A program made the position numbers and the translations under genes. From contig NZ_CP071848.1 in NCBI RefSeq assembly GCF_023716565.1, positions 1,736,001 to 1,800,000 on the forward strand: a stretch of DNA of 64,000 nt, in the 5' to 3' direction. The notes below the pieces were generated by a model. The model made no database searches, was not told the origin of the DNA, and worked only from the letters and a program-made list of their open reading frames with translations. The stretch comes from Vibrio sp. SCSIO 43136. GTDB taxonomy: Bacteria > Pseudomonadota > Gammaproteobacteria > Enterobacterales > Vibrionaceae. Below are positions 28,875 to 36,327 of the stretch, in pieces. Positions within the stretch are counted from its first letter, which is position 1. Each line of letters opens with the position of its first letter.

Positions 28875-29273
28875 GCTGTTTGGATGCAGGAAAGATTTAA
28901 AACCATCTTCTATAGCCTTCAATTGTCCTGCTTCGATTATAAGTGCCACCTCTGAACTCCAAAAAGGTTCACAGCTCCCAGACCATATTTTTATTCTTAG
29001 TGTAATGTGGCCTGTAGTGTCTGCCTTAGCGGACAATGAGTATTCACCTTCTAGTGCAACCCAATTTTTCTCTCCAACCCAACCTTTCCAATTACGAGCA
29101 AGCATGGAAAAATAATCCAATGGACTTTCGCCATACGGTGGGTTAGTTACACGAATAGTTGAACTCATTGCTACACCGGACAAAGATAACGAGTAATGCC
29201 CCAACCAACCCGATGAATCCAGCTCAGGCGAATGAAACTCAGCCATTATTCCATTTTCACTTGTAATCTTCAT
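28872..29273 (-). CDS. Cassette-encoded small protein, possibly DUF6228-like
   Basis: 133 residues from ATG 29273 (MKITSENGIMAEF); a GTG at 29282 would add three residues. Beta-rich protein. The segment WVALEGEYSLSAKADTTGHI followed by TLRIKIWSG and the end EVALIIEAGQLKAIEDGFK resemble my memory of DUF6228 proteins, which have no known function; treat this as a weak resemblance. TAA stop in the attC core. Confidence 0.75.
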   Translation of the reverse strand: MKITSENGIMAEFHSPELDSSGWLGHYSLSLSGVAMSSTIRVTNPPYGESPLDYFSMLARNWKGWVGEKNWVALEGEYSLSAKADTTGHITLRIKIWSGSCEPFWSSEVALIIEAGQLKAIEDGFKSFLHPNS

Positions 29274-29300
29274 ATTCAACACCGTTCAACGTAAGACAGC

Positions 29301-29416
29301 TAACGCCTGCTTAAGCGGCTGCCAATGCACAACACCCAAACAGACCACCGTAATCACTAAACCCAATTTGAACCAAAAATGCCATAGGTTGGCAGTCCGA
29401 CTTCAAGCACTTGTTA
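29301..29416 (-). repeat. attC site 47 (class a)
   Basis: 116 bp. It differs by one inserted A from site 5. Confidence 0.93.
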
Positions 29417-29843
29417 GTTTGCAAACACAACCTAAGCTAAAGGCTGGGTGCCAAGATGCTGATTTAAAATACAATACTTAAACCGTGCGATGATGTAAAC
29501 GGACAAGCTGACCAACTTGAACACAAGGCACAAACGCACGTGGCAAAGAAGAGAGAATCGCAAAATTTCACGAGCAAACACTGTGACAAAATGGCAAAGG
29601 ATACTTTCACTGTAACCAACAACAGCACCAGCCAAGCCCCTACTCTACCGACACTGTTTCAGCGAAAAAGAAGCAGCGCCTCCGAACACCAAACGAATGA
29701 AAGCTACAGTAAACGACGAGCGAACCACAAACACTTAAATCAAAGTGCCACCGGAAAGAACGTGGCTTGGTGAAGACGAACAGGTGAACACCCGAAAAAC
29801 AGAACTAAGCTCTTATTTGAACTGGCTTTTTCTAACCGCAAAC
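29417..29843 (-). repeat. Gene-less cassette body, family A (middle I, tail t1)
   Basis: Near-duplicate of 2849-3275, 26 kb away. Confidence 0.85.
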
Positions 29844-29960
29844 TAACGCCCAATTAAGCGGCTGCTAACGCCACAAAACTCAAACCGGGCCACCGTAAAC
29901 ACCGCTGCCGACCGAACCAAAAATGCCACAGGTTAGCAGTCCGACTTTAATTGATTGTTA
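29844..29960 (-). repeat. attC site 48 (class d hybrid)
   Basis: 117 bp. It starts TAACGCCCAATTAAG like class d but continues CGGCTGCTAACGCC, part-way to class a. It belongs to the cassette with gene 29969-30250. Confidence 0.9.
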
Positions 29961-29968
29961 TGTGTAAC

Positions 29969-30250
29969 CTACTTAATTTTTAGCATTCTAGCCTTTTCGA
30001 CAATCTCATTAGGTAAGCGACTAGAACTAATTACAATATCCAAAGCATCGTGTTCACGATTGTCTTTAAAGATTCGTCTCGACTGAGATATTCGAGTTAT
30101 ACAACCTGATTCTTGATAACCTTCAAGAGCGACCAAATGCTCAATTAAATCTTCTTTCGACCAATTATGGTCACGGAACAATTCGTAGTACTTAACAAAA
30201 CACTCTTTCCCGATTGATCGCAAACTACGATCCAACTGCTTATCATCCAT
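29969..30250 (-). CDS. Cassette-encoded hypothetical protein, 93 residues
   Basis: Start set at ATG 30250 (MDDKQLDRSLRSIGKECFVK); a GTG nine bases upstream is also possible. A small, highly charged, helical protein with a central IEHLVALEGYQESGCITRIS segment and a basic patch (SQSRRIFKDNREHDA). Family not recognised; the size would fit a small regulator or an antitoxin, but no partner gene is present in the cassette. Confidence 0.75.
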   Translation of the reverse strand: MDDKQLDRSLRSIGKECFVKYYELFRDHNWSKEDLIEHLVALEGYQESGCITRISQSRRIFKDNREHDALDIVISSSRLPNEIVEKARMLKIK

Positions 30251-30308
30251 ATTGGGCACCTGCCGCCAGATTTATACAATTGAAGTATGACTGATACTCA
30301 AACAAACA

Positions 30309-30433
30309 CATAACGCCCAATTAAGGGGTGAACAACGCTACCACCCAAACCTAAAGCATTGTGCCATAAACACTAAATTTGAAGTAGAAGCAAAAGTGCC
30401 AAGCGTTGTGAATCCCTCTTAAATTGCTTGTTA
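30309..30433 (-). repeat. attC site 49 (class d)
   Basis: 125 bp. It belongs to the diverged AhpD-like cassette, unlike the class a sites of the other three copies. Confidence 0.93.
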
Positions 30434-30438
30434 GAACG

Positions 30439-30726
30439 TTACTCAAAGCTGTCGAGGTCGATCTTATATTTTGTTAAAACCTCTTGCATTTGCAGCTTTT
30501 TCTGCCCCGCCGAAACAGCCATAACTTTTGCGGTTACATCAGATATTTCACCTTTTGTAATACCTGCTTTTTTTGCCTCTAGCAAATAGTAACGTGTACA
30601 CGGTAAACAATTCATAGCCATAGCCGCTGACAAACCGACTAACAGCTCGGTCTTAGTATCAAGGTGCTCATTTTCGTGGGTTGAGTGATAAAACTCCTCA
30701 TAACCTTTTTGATGTTTCCCTAGCAT
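30439..30726 (-). CDS. AhpD-like protein, diverged copy 4
   Basis: 95 residues, aligned end to end with copies 1-3 but with about ten to twelve substitutions (for example CLPCTRYYLLEAKKAG and LTKYKIDLDSFE) and widespread silent differences. The CxxC motif is kept. AAGGAG lies upstream of ATG 30726. Because the silent changes far exceed the protein changes, the sequence has been under selection for function. Its attC is of a different class, so it entered the array independently or diverged long ago. Confidence 0.9.
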   Translation of the reverse strand: MLGKHQKGYEEFYHSTHENEHLDTKTELLVGLSAAMAMNCLPCTRYYLLEAKKAGITKGEISDVTAKVMAVSAGQKKLQMQEVLTKYKIDLDSFE

Positions 30727-30745
30727 ACATACTCCTTGTAAGTTC

Positions 30746-30861
30746 TAACGCCTGCTTAAGCGGCTGCCAATGCACAAACCCCAAACAGACCACCGTAATC
30801 ACTAAACCCAATTTGAACCAAAAATGCCATAGGTTGGCAGTCCGACTTCAAGCACTTGTTA
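30746..30861 (-). repeat. attC site 50 (class a)
   Basis: 116 bp. It belongs to the gene-less body 30862-31287. Confidence 0.93.
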
Positions 30862-31287
30862 GTTTGCAAACACACCCTAAGCTAAAGGCTTGGTGCCAAG
30901 ATGCTGATTTAACTTACAATACTTAAACCGTACGCTGAAGTAAACGGACAGCTGACCAACTTGAACACATGGCACAAACGCACGTGGCAAAGAAGAGGCA
31001 ATCGCATAATTTCTTGACCAAACACCGGCATAAATGGCAAAGGATACTTTCACTATTTCCAACAACAGCACTAGTAAAACCCAAACTCGATGAACAGTGT
31101 TCCAGCAAAAAAAGAAACAGCGCTTTAGAACAACAAAAGAATGGTCGCTTCAGTAAACGATGAGCGAACCACAAACACCTAAATAAAAGTGCCACCGGAA
31201 AGAACGTGGCTTGGTGAATACGAACAGGTGAACACCCAAAACACAGAACTAAGCTCTTATTTGGACTGGCTTTTTCCAACCGCAAAC
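30862..31287 (-). repeat. Gene-less cassette body, family A (middle III, tail t3)
   Basis: Shares GATTTAACTTACAATACTT with the IS-interrupted body and the diverged TTCTTGACCAAACACCGG segment with 20424-20848. A 120-codon minus-strand frame is open but is not kept in other copies. Confidence 0.85.
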
Positions 31288-31408
31288 TAACGCCTTGCTA
31301 AGGTGTGAGTAACGCAATACAAAAGCTACCGCACGACGCCATAATCAGCATAAGCCACCGCATAGTAAAAATGCCACGCGTTACGAATCGCTCTTAAGCA
31401 ATTTGTTA
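31288..31408 (-). repeat. attC site 51 (class c variant), first site after attI
   Basis: 121 bp, TAACGCCTTGCTAAGG to ATTTGTTA. The inner sequence differs most from the rest (GTGTGAGTAACGC). It belongs to the cassette body next to attI. Confidence 0.9.
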
Positions 31409-31818
31409 GTACATGCGCCACTTCTATTTGTGCGCTCCAAGATATTGAAAAGTAGCATAATATGAAAGGCTTTGAACACTGAAGTGAGACGGGCAGCTAC
31501 AAAACTTAAACTCGATTAAGAGACAAAAGTGGGCTAGAAGAAAAACGCACTGAACCGCCCTACTTTGCAAACTTCAAATTAGAAAAGGACTCGATCCTCG
31601 CACTCCGACGGCAACACCAATAGCACCCAAGATTCGCCCAGAAGCCGCCACAAAAATGAAGAAGCACTAAAGAAATAGATTATGAGTTAGAAACCGTAAA
31701 CGATGAAATCAAAGCGAACACTCCGCATATAGTGCCACAGGAAAGAACGTGAAAGGTACAAACTGAAAGGTGTAAAGACGAGCACCAAAACTGATGACCC
31801 TTGATGTCAAACCCGTAC
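31409..31818 (-). repeat. First cassette body after attI: divergent gene-less relative of families A and B
   Basis: 410 bp with no open frame of note. It keeps GAAGTGAGACGGGCAGCT (shared with A and B), GTGCCACAGGAAAGAACGTG (family A block) and CTGAAAGGTGTAAAG (family B block). It is the most diverged member of the gene-less family and has features of both. Confidence 0.75.
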
Positions 31819-31900
31819 TAACGCTTTATCTACAGCTCCATGCCGTAGATCATCTCACACATAGTGCTACCTATTCCACACTCACTTTTTGACATACAAC
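31819..31900 (-). other. Probable attI primary recombination site
   Basis: The last core-like TAACGC (31819-31824) is not followed by a VCR-like attC, so on the minus strand its GCGTTAG marks the junction between the platform and the first cassette. By analogy with other Vibrio integrons, attI should be here, between the array and intIA. A TTGATT-17-TGTATG pair on the minus strand (about 31912-31884) could be a weak cassette promoter Pc; this is a guess. The right boundary of attI is not defined. Confidence 0.55.
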
Positions 31901-32008
31901 ACAAAACCAACTGTAAATCAAACACCTACAAAATCATTTCTGCCGCAACACCCACAATATAAAGTTTTTTGCTCAATATTAATTCAATAACCAACTATCG
32001 TTAAGTAA

Positions 32009-32024
32009 CTGTTCATTTATCCAG
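32009..32024 (+). promoter_or_regulatory. LexA (SOS) box upstream of intIA
   Basis: CTGTTCATTTATCCAG fits the CTGT-N8-ACAG consensus except at one position and ends ten bases before the intIA start codon. LexA control of integron integrases is established in V. cholerae and class 1 integrons, so cassette recombination here is expected to rise in the SOS response. Confidence 0.8.
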
Positions 32025-32033
32025 TATCAATTT

Positions 32034-33002
32034 ATGGCTAATCAATCCCCTTTTCTACAGTATGTTTCAGAGTTTATGTATGCCAGACACTATGCAAGAG
32101 CGACTGTCGAGGCGTATGTGTCTTGGATTAAGCAATACATTATTTACCACAAGAAGAAGCACCCGAAAGAGCTTAACAAAGAGCATGTTGAAGAATTTCT
32201 GACGTACCTGGTGATCAAGAAAAACGTAGCGAGCAGAACCCAAACTCAAGCGCTCAATGCTTTGGTTTTCTTATACAAACACATAGTTAACGAGCCTATC
32301 GAGGTCGATTTACGTTTTCGAAAGTCTACTCGAGAGCCTAAGTTACCAGTGGTACTTACACCTAGTGAGGTTCGGTTGGTGATGGAGCATATTACTCCTG
32401 ATTTTCTCTTACCCGCTCAGCTAATGTATGGTTCAGGCCTAAGGCTGATGGAGTGCATGAGGCTTCGTTTCCACGATATCGATTTTGATTACTGTGCGCT
32501 TAGGGTTTGGCGAGGAAAAGGCAATAAAAATAGAGTGGTCACCTTGGCCACAGAACTCGTCGACTTCATTGTGCATCAACAAAAAACGGTTCAGCGCTAC
32601 TGGAAGCAAGATAGATTAAATAGTGAATACGGTGGAGTTTGGATGCCTGACGCTTTAAGCAAGAAGTATCCAGATGCGAATAGAGAACTGAATTGGCAGT
32701 TTCTTTTTCCTTCAAGGAGGCTTTCACAAGATCCTGCTACCAACAAGATCCGCCGACATCATATTGACCACACGTCGGTTCAAAGAGCGGTAAGGAATGC
32801 AGCAAAGAAAGCTGGCATCGAAAAGTCAGTGACATGCCATACGTTAAGGCATAGCTTTGCAACGCATCTACTTGAAGGCGGTGCAGATATTAGAACCGTG
32901 CAAGAACAGCTTGGTCACACAGATGTGAAGACCACTCAGATCTACACCCATGTAATCAATCGAGGAGCAAGTGGTGTGCTAAGCCCACTATCAAGGCTAT
33001 AA
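32034..33002 (+). CDS. intIA: Integron integrase IntIA (tyrosine recombinase)
   Basis: 322 residues, close to the 320 of V. cholerae IntIA and with the same end (GASGVLSPLSRL). It recombines attC with attI and so captures, removes and reorders cassettes. N-terminal SAM-like core-binding domain (about 5-95), catalytic domain 105-322 with Arg137 (GSGLRLME), His269 and Arg272 in CHTLRHSFATHLL, His295 (LGHTDVKTT) and nucleophile Tyr304. The extra segment about 188-225 (YGGVWMPDALSKKYP) is the integron-specific patch that binds folded single-stranded attC. All key residues are present, so it is probably active. It is divergent from the cassettes and preceded by a LexA box. Confidence 0.97.
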   Translation: MANQSPFLQYVSEFMYARHYARATVEAYVSWIKQYIIYHKKKHPKELNKEHVEEFLTYLVIKKNVASRTQTQALNALVFLYKHIVNEPIEVDLRFRKSTREPKLPVVLTPSEVRLVMEHITPDFLLPAQLMYGSGLRLMECMRLRFHDIDFDYCALRVWRGKGNKNRVVTLATELVDFIVHQQKTVQRYWKQDRLNSEYGGVWMPDALSKKYPDANRELNWQFLFPSRRLSQDPATNKIRRHHIDHTSVQRAVRNAAKKAGIEKSVTCHTLRHSFATHLLEGGADIRTVQEQLGHTDVKTTQIYTHVINRGASGVLSPLSRL

Positions 33003-33010
33003 GGGTGTTT

Positions 33011-33059
33011 ACCGATTACCGATTACCGATTACCGATTACCGATTACCGATTACCGATT
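33011..33059. repeat. Tandem heptamer repeat ACCGATT, 7 perfect copies
   Basis: Seven exact, contiguous 7-bp units just after the intIA stop and before the rplT terminator. The unit length is not a multiple of three, but it lies in noncoding DNA. The copy number is likely to vary between strains. Confidence 0.97.
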
Positions 33060-33068
33060 TTCACATAC

Positions 33069-33098
33069 AAAAAAGGGAAGCCTAAGCTTCCCCTTTCT
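33069..33098 (-). terminator. Rho-independent terminator of the thrS-rplT operon
   Basis: Stem GGGAAGC / GCTTCCC (33075-33092) with a 4-base loop, followed on the minus strand by six T. It sits 19 bases after the rplT stop. Flanking A and T runs on both sides may also let it stop intIA transcripts. Confidence 0.9.
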
Positions 33099-33116
33099 TA
33101 ATCCTAATAACTGCTA

Positions 33117-33470
33117 TTAAAGAGCAGCTTTCGCTTTTTCAACTAGAACTGCGAATGCAGCTTTGTCGAATACCGCGATGTCAGCAAGGATCTTACGGTC
33201 GATCTCGATAGATGCTTTCTTAAGACCGTTGATGAAACGGCTGTAAGATAGACCATTTTGACGAGATGCAGCGTTGATACGTGCAATCCATAGTTGACGG
33301 AATTGACGTTTCTTGTTGCGACGGTCACGGTAAGCGTATTGACCAGCTTTAGTAACTGCTTGGAAAGCTACGCGGTATACGCGAGAGCGAGCACCGTAGT
33401 AACCTTTAGCTTGTTTTAGAACTTTCTTATGACGTGCACGAGCTTGTACACCACGTTTTACGCGAGGCAT
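33117..33470 (-). CDS. rplT: 50S ribosomal protein L20
   Basis: 117 residues, the standard L20 length, beginning [20 protein letters not shown]. Highly basic N-terminal extension and globular C-terminal half ([19 protein letters not shown]). It binds 23S rRNA early in large-subunit assembly and, in E. coli, represses rpmI and rplT by binding the mRNA. Last gene of the thrS-infC-rpmI-rplT operon, 40 bases after rpmI, and followed by a terminator. Confidence 0.98.
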   Translation of the reverse strand: MPRVKRGVQARARHKKVLKQAKGYYGARSRVYRVAFQAVTKAGQYAYRDRRNKKRQFRQLWIARINAASRQNGLSYSRFINGLKKASIEIDRKILADIAVFDKAAFAVLVEKAKAAL

Positions 33471-33510
33471 TATGCTTCTCCTAAACTAAATATGTAATAA
33501 ACTAAAAAAA

Positions 33511-33705
33511 TTAAGCGTATGGCATCATACGAACAACTGCAGCCACTTCACACTTAGGAAGGATTGCATTTGGACGAAGCTGACGCTTGTTCTTAGTAGT
33601 ACGTTTAGTCAGGATGTGACGTTTAGTAGCGTGCTTGTACTTAATACCACCAGCAGTTTTCTTGAAACGCTTAGCAGCACCTTTGTTGGTTTTCATCTTA
33701 GGCAT
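33511..33705 (-). CDS. rpmI: 50S ribosomal protein L35
   Basis: 64 residues from ATG 33705 ([20 protein letters not shown]), with GGAG upstream; the open frame extends 12 residues further but without a start site typical of the family. Small, very basic large-subunit protein. In E. coli its translation start is the target of L20 repression and is coupled to rplT. The hairpin at 33761-33804 upstream is in the right place for such control. Confidence 0.97.
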   Translation of the reverse strand: MPKMKTNKGAAKRFKKTAGGIKYKHATKRHILTKRTTKNKRQLRPNAILPKCEVAAVVRMMPYA

Positions 33706-33760
33706 GATGAATAACTCCGCATTGTTGAGTTGATTAAACAATAGTAATTAGGGCGAATAA

Positions 33761-33804
33761 AAACCCGCCGTCAGCTCTTTACGAAAAAGATAGGCGGCGG
33801 GTTT
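33761..33804 (-). promoter_or_regulatory. infC-rpmI intergenic hairpin, candidate L20 operator or attenuator
   Basis: A perfect 10-bp stem AAACCCGCCG / CGGCGGGTTT with a 24-base loop. On the minus strand it is followed by further T residues (CGGGTTTTTATTC), so it could act as a partial terminator. In E. coli the region before rpmI forms the mRNA structure bound by L20. Whether this hairpin is that site is inference from position. Confidence 0.6.
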
Positions 33805-33825
33805 CGATTACTTGTAAGCCGTTAA

Positions 33826-34377
33826 TTACTTCTTCTTAGGGGCCAATACCATGATCATCTGGCGACCTTCAATTCTGCTCGGGAAAGATTCTACTACAGC
33901 TAAATCTACAGTATCTTCTTTCAGGCGATTCAGAACATCAACGCCGATGTCTTGGTGAGCCATTTCGCGGCCACGGAAGCGAATTGTTACCTTCACTTTG
34001 TTGCCGTCTTCAAGGAAACGCGTCAGGTTGCGTAGTTTTACCTGATAGTCTCCGATATCAGTTCCAGGACGGAATTTAACTTCCTTAATCTGAACCTGCT
34101 TTTGCTTCTTCTTCTGCTCTTTAGCAGCTTTGCTCTTCTCGAAGAGGAACTTGCCATAGTCCATCACACGACAAACTGGTGGCTCGGCGTTAGGGCTGAT
34201 CTCTACAAGATCCATACCAGCTTCTACAGCTGCATCTAGTGCTTCTTGGATAGAAACGACACCTACAGATTCACCATCTGCACCTGTTAGACGAACTTCA
34301 CGAACGCCACGAATTTCACCGTTTAAACGATGCTGGTTTTGCTTGGCCGGTTGTTGGCCACGTCTTCCGCCTTTAAT
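33826..34377 (-). CDS. infC: Translation initiation factor IF-3 with AUU start codon
   Basis: 183 residues when begun at ATT 34377, three bases after the thrS stop and preceded by AGGAGGAATAAGCT. The deduced N-terminus (I/M)KGGRRGQQ then [16 protein letters not shown] matches IF-3; an internal ATG would remove this domain. The rest has the family motifs [20 protein letters not shown] and [15 protein letters not shown]-3 binds the 30S subunit and rejects non-canonical starts. Its own AUU start gives the known negative feedback seen in E. coli. Confidence 0.96.
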   Translation of the reverse strand: MKGGRRGQQPAKQNQHRLNGEIRGVREVRLTGADGESVGVVSIQEALDAAVEAGMDLVEISPNAEPPVCRVMDYGKFLFEKSKAAKEQKKKQKQVQIKEVKFRPGTDIGDYQVKLRNLTRFLEDGNKVKVTIRFRGREMAHQDIGVDVLNRLKEDTVDLAVVESFPSRIEGRQMIMVLAPKKK

Positions 34378-34380
34378 AGC

Positions 34381-36309
34381 TTATTCCTCCAGATTGAGCT
34401 TACGGCTTGCAACTTCGGCTTGGATGTATGAGATAAAATCATCCACTTTAAATTTGCCTAGGTCTTTGCCCTTACGAGTACGTACTGCGATTTCGCCAGC
34501 TTCCATTTCTTGGTCGCCACAAACAAGCATATACGGTACACGCTTCAAAGTGTGTTCGCGGATTTTAAAGCCAATCTTCTCATTTCTCAAGTCCGCTTTG
34601 GCTCTAATTCCACTTTTTTGCAGTTTTTCTGCTACTTCTTGAACATATTCAGACTGTTTGTCAGTAATATTCATGATAACAGCTTGTTCCGGCGACAACC
34701 ACGTTGGGAAGAAGCCAGCGTATTCTTCGATAAGAATACCGATGAAACGCTCAAGAGAACCTAGAATTGCACGGTGGATCATTACAGGAACTTGACGTTC
34801 GTTGTTTTCATCCACGTAAGTCGCACCAAGACGACCAGGCATAGAGAAGTCTAGCTGGATTGTGCCACACTGCCATGCACGATCTAGACAGTCGTATAGA
34901 GTGAACTCGATCTTAGGACCGTAGAACGCACCCTCACCCGGCTGTAGTTCGTATTTCAGGTTGTTTGCATCAAGTGCTTCTGCAAGTGCTGCTTCCGCTT
35001 TGTCCCAGATCTCATCAGTACCAACACGCTGCTCTGGACGAGTAGACAGTTTAATATCAATGTTATCGAAGCCAAATGTGCGGTAAGTATCAAATACCAT
35101 TTCGATACAAGAAGAAACTTCTTGCAGGATTTGGTCTTCAGTACAGAATACGTGTGCATCATCCTGAGTGAATGAACGAACACGCATTAGGCCGTGTAGA
35201 GAGCCTGATGGCTCGTTACGGTGAACCATACCAAACTCAGCCATACGGTATGGCAGATCACGGTATGATTTCAGACCTTGGTTAAAGATCTGTAGGTGGC
35301 CTGGGCAGTTCATTGGTTTTACTGCGTAAGTACGTTTTTCTGACTCTGTTGCGAAAATCATGTCACCGTACTTGTCCCAGTGACCTGATTTTTCCCACAT
35401 GTTCACATCTAGGATAAGCGGTGCACGAACTTCTTCGTACTCAAACTTAACTAGCTGCTTACGCATGAAGTCTTCAAGTTCTTTGTATACTGTCCAGCCA
35501 TGGTTGTGCCAGAACACCATACCTGGTGCTTCTTGCTGCATGTGGAACAGGTCAAGTTGCTTACCAAGTTTACGGTGGTCACGCTTAGCCGCTTCTTCTA
35601 GACGAGTTAGGTGCGCCTTAAGAGCTTTCTTGTCGTGGAATGCAGTACCGTAGATACGTTGCAGCATCTTGTTGTCGCTGTTACCACGCCAGTATGCGCC
35701 AGCAACGTTCAGCAGTGTGAAGTGCTGACAAAAACCCATGTGTGGTACGTGTGGACCACGACACATGTCGATGTATTCTTCGTGGTGGTATAGGCCTGGA
35801 CGATCGTCTTTAGCAACGTTCTCATCAAGGATTTCCACTTTGTAAGATTCGCCACGACCCTCAAAGGTATCGCGCGCTTCCTGCCAGCTCACCGTCTTCT
35901 TGATAACTTGGTACTTAGTTTTCGCAAGCTCTTTCATGCGCTTTTCAATCTTTTCAAGATCTTCTTGCGTTAGAGACTCGTCTAAGTCGATATCGTAGTA
36001 GAAGCCGTTGTCAATCGTTGGACCGATTGCCATTTTTGCTTGTGGGTAAAGCTGCTTAAGTGCATGACCAAGAAGGTGAGCACAAGAGTGACGAACGATC
36101 TCAAGACCATCTACTTCATCTTTAGAAGTGATGATTTCTAGACTTGCATCGTTTTCAATTAGGTCACAAGCGTCAACACGCACGCCATCTACACGGCCAG
36201 CGATGGTTGCTTTAGCAAGACCAGGACCGATAGATTGAGCAACTTCAAGCGTTGAAACTGGGTTGTCGAATTGACGTTGACTGCCGTCAGGAAGAGTAAT
36301 AATAGGCAT
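34381..36309 (-). CDS. thrS: Threonyl-tRNA synthetase
   Basis: 642 residues, the E. coli length, from ATG 36309 ([15 protein letters not shown]) with AAGGATT upstream. The N-terminal TGS and editing domains include the HxxxH and C of the second metal-like site ([14 protein letters not shown]). The class II catalytic core contains [11 protein letters not shown] with the zinc-binding Cys, [19 protein letters not shown] and DDAHVF. The C-terminal anticodon-binding domain contains [16 protein letters not shown] and YMLVCGDQE. It charges tRNA-Thr. First gene of the operon; its leader has a tRNA-like hairpin (36328-36348). Confidence 0.98.
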   Translation of the reverse strand: MPIITLPDGSQRQFDNPVSTLEVAQSIGPGLAKATIAGRVDGVRVDACDLIENDASLEIITSKDEVDGLEIVRHSCAHLLGHALKQLYPQAKMAIGPTIDNGFYYDIDLDESLTQEDLEKIEKRMKELAKTKYQVIKKTVSWQEARDTFEGRGESYKVEILDENVAKDDRPGLYHHEEYIDMCRGPHVPHMGFCQHFTLLNVAGAYWRGNSDNKMLQRIYGTAFHDKKALKAHLTRLEEAAKRDHRKLGKQLDLFHMQQEAPGMVFWHNHGWTVYKELEDFMRKQLVKFEYEEVRAPLILDVNMWEKSGHWDKYGDMIFATESEKRTYAVKPMNCPGHLQIFNQGLKSYRDLPYRMAEFGMVHRNEPSGSLHGLMRVRSFTQDDAHVFCTEDQILQEVSSCIEMVFDTYRTFGFDNIDIKLSTRPEQRVGTDEIWDKAEAALAEALDANNLKYELQPGEGAFYGPKIEFTLYDCLDRAWQCGTIQLDFSMPGRLGATYVDENNERQVPVMIHRAILGSLERFIGILIEEYAGFFPTWLSPEQAVIMNITDKQSEYVQEVAEKLQKSGIRAKADLRNEKIGFKIREHTLKRVPYMLVCGDQEMEAGEIAVRTRKGKDLGKFKVDDFISYIQAEVASRKLNLEE

Positions 36310-36327
36310 GTTTAATCCTTTACAGTG

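Larger units (their letters stand above)
1..31818 (-). mobile_element. Chromosomal integron (superintegron) cassette array, 51 complete cassettes
   Basis: A head-to-tail run of 51 attC sites of about 100-128 bp, each bounded on the + strand by TAACGC at the left and TTGTTA at the right (core sites of the GTTRRRY type on the minus strand). All sites have the same orientation, pointing away from attI and intIA at the right. Body sizes are 276 bp to 1.3 kb, apart from one body enlarged by an IS. Twenty-three bodies carry a gene or pseudogene on the minus strand, and 28 carry members of one gene-less repeat family. The array continues beyond the left edge of the window. Confidence 0.97.

Noticed and set aside
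2972..29773. A recurring + strand frame (about 77 or 65 codons, beginning AKKRQSQNF) in family A bodies
   Set aside because: It begins with GTG or TTG without a ribosome site, opposes the cassette direction, and is broken by indels in several copies (5205, 14494). The two lengths result from different frames after the middle block.
1532..31285. Minus-strand frames of 67-120 codons rich in hydrophobic residues in the gene-less bodies (for example 1532-1786 and 30923-31285)
   Set aside because: They are in different frames in different copies, lack ribosome sites, and do not show a protein-like conservation pattern.
1..31818. CRISPR array
   Set aside because: The repeated units are over 100 bp with internal inverted symmetry and unequal spacing of 276 bp to 1.3 kb or more. 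They are attC sites, and no cas gene is present.
31884..31912. Definite cassette promoter Pc in the attI region
   Set aside because: Only a weak TTGATT-17-TGTATG match was found on the minus strand; mentioned in the attI entry but not claimed as a feature.
33011..33059. Heptamer repeat as a replication origin iteron cluster
   Set aside because: There is no replication protein gene nearby and the location is a normal chromosomal operon junction; DnaA boxes were not seen.
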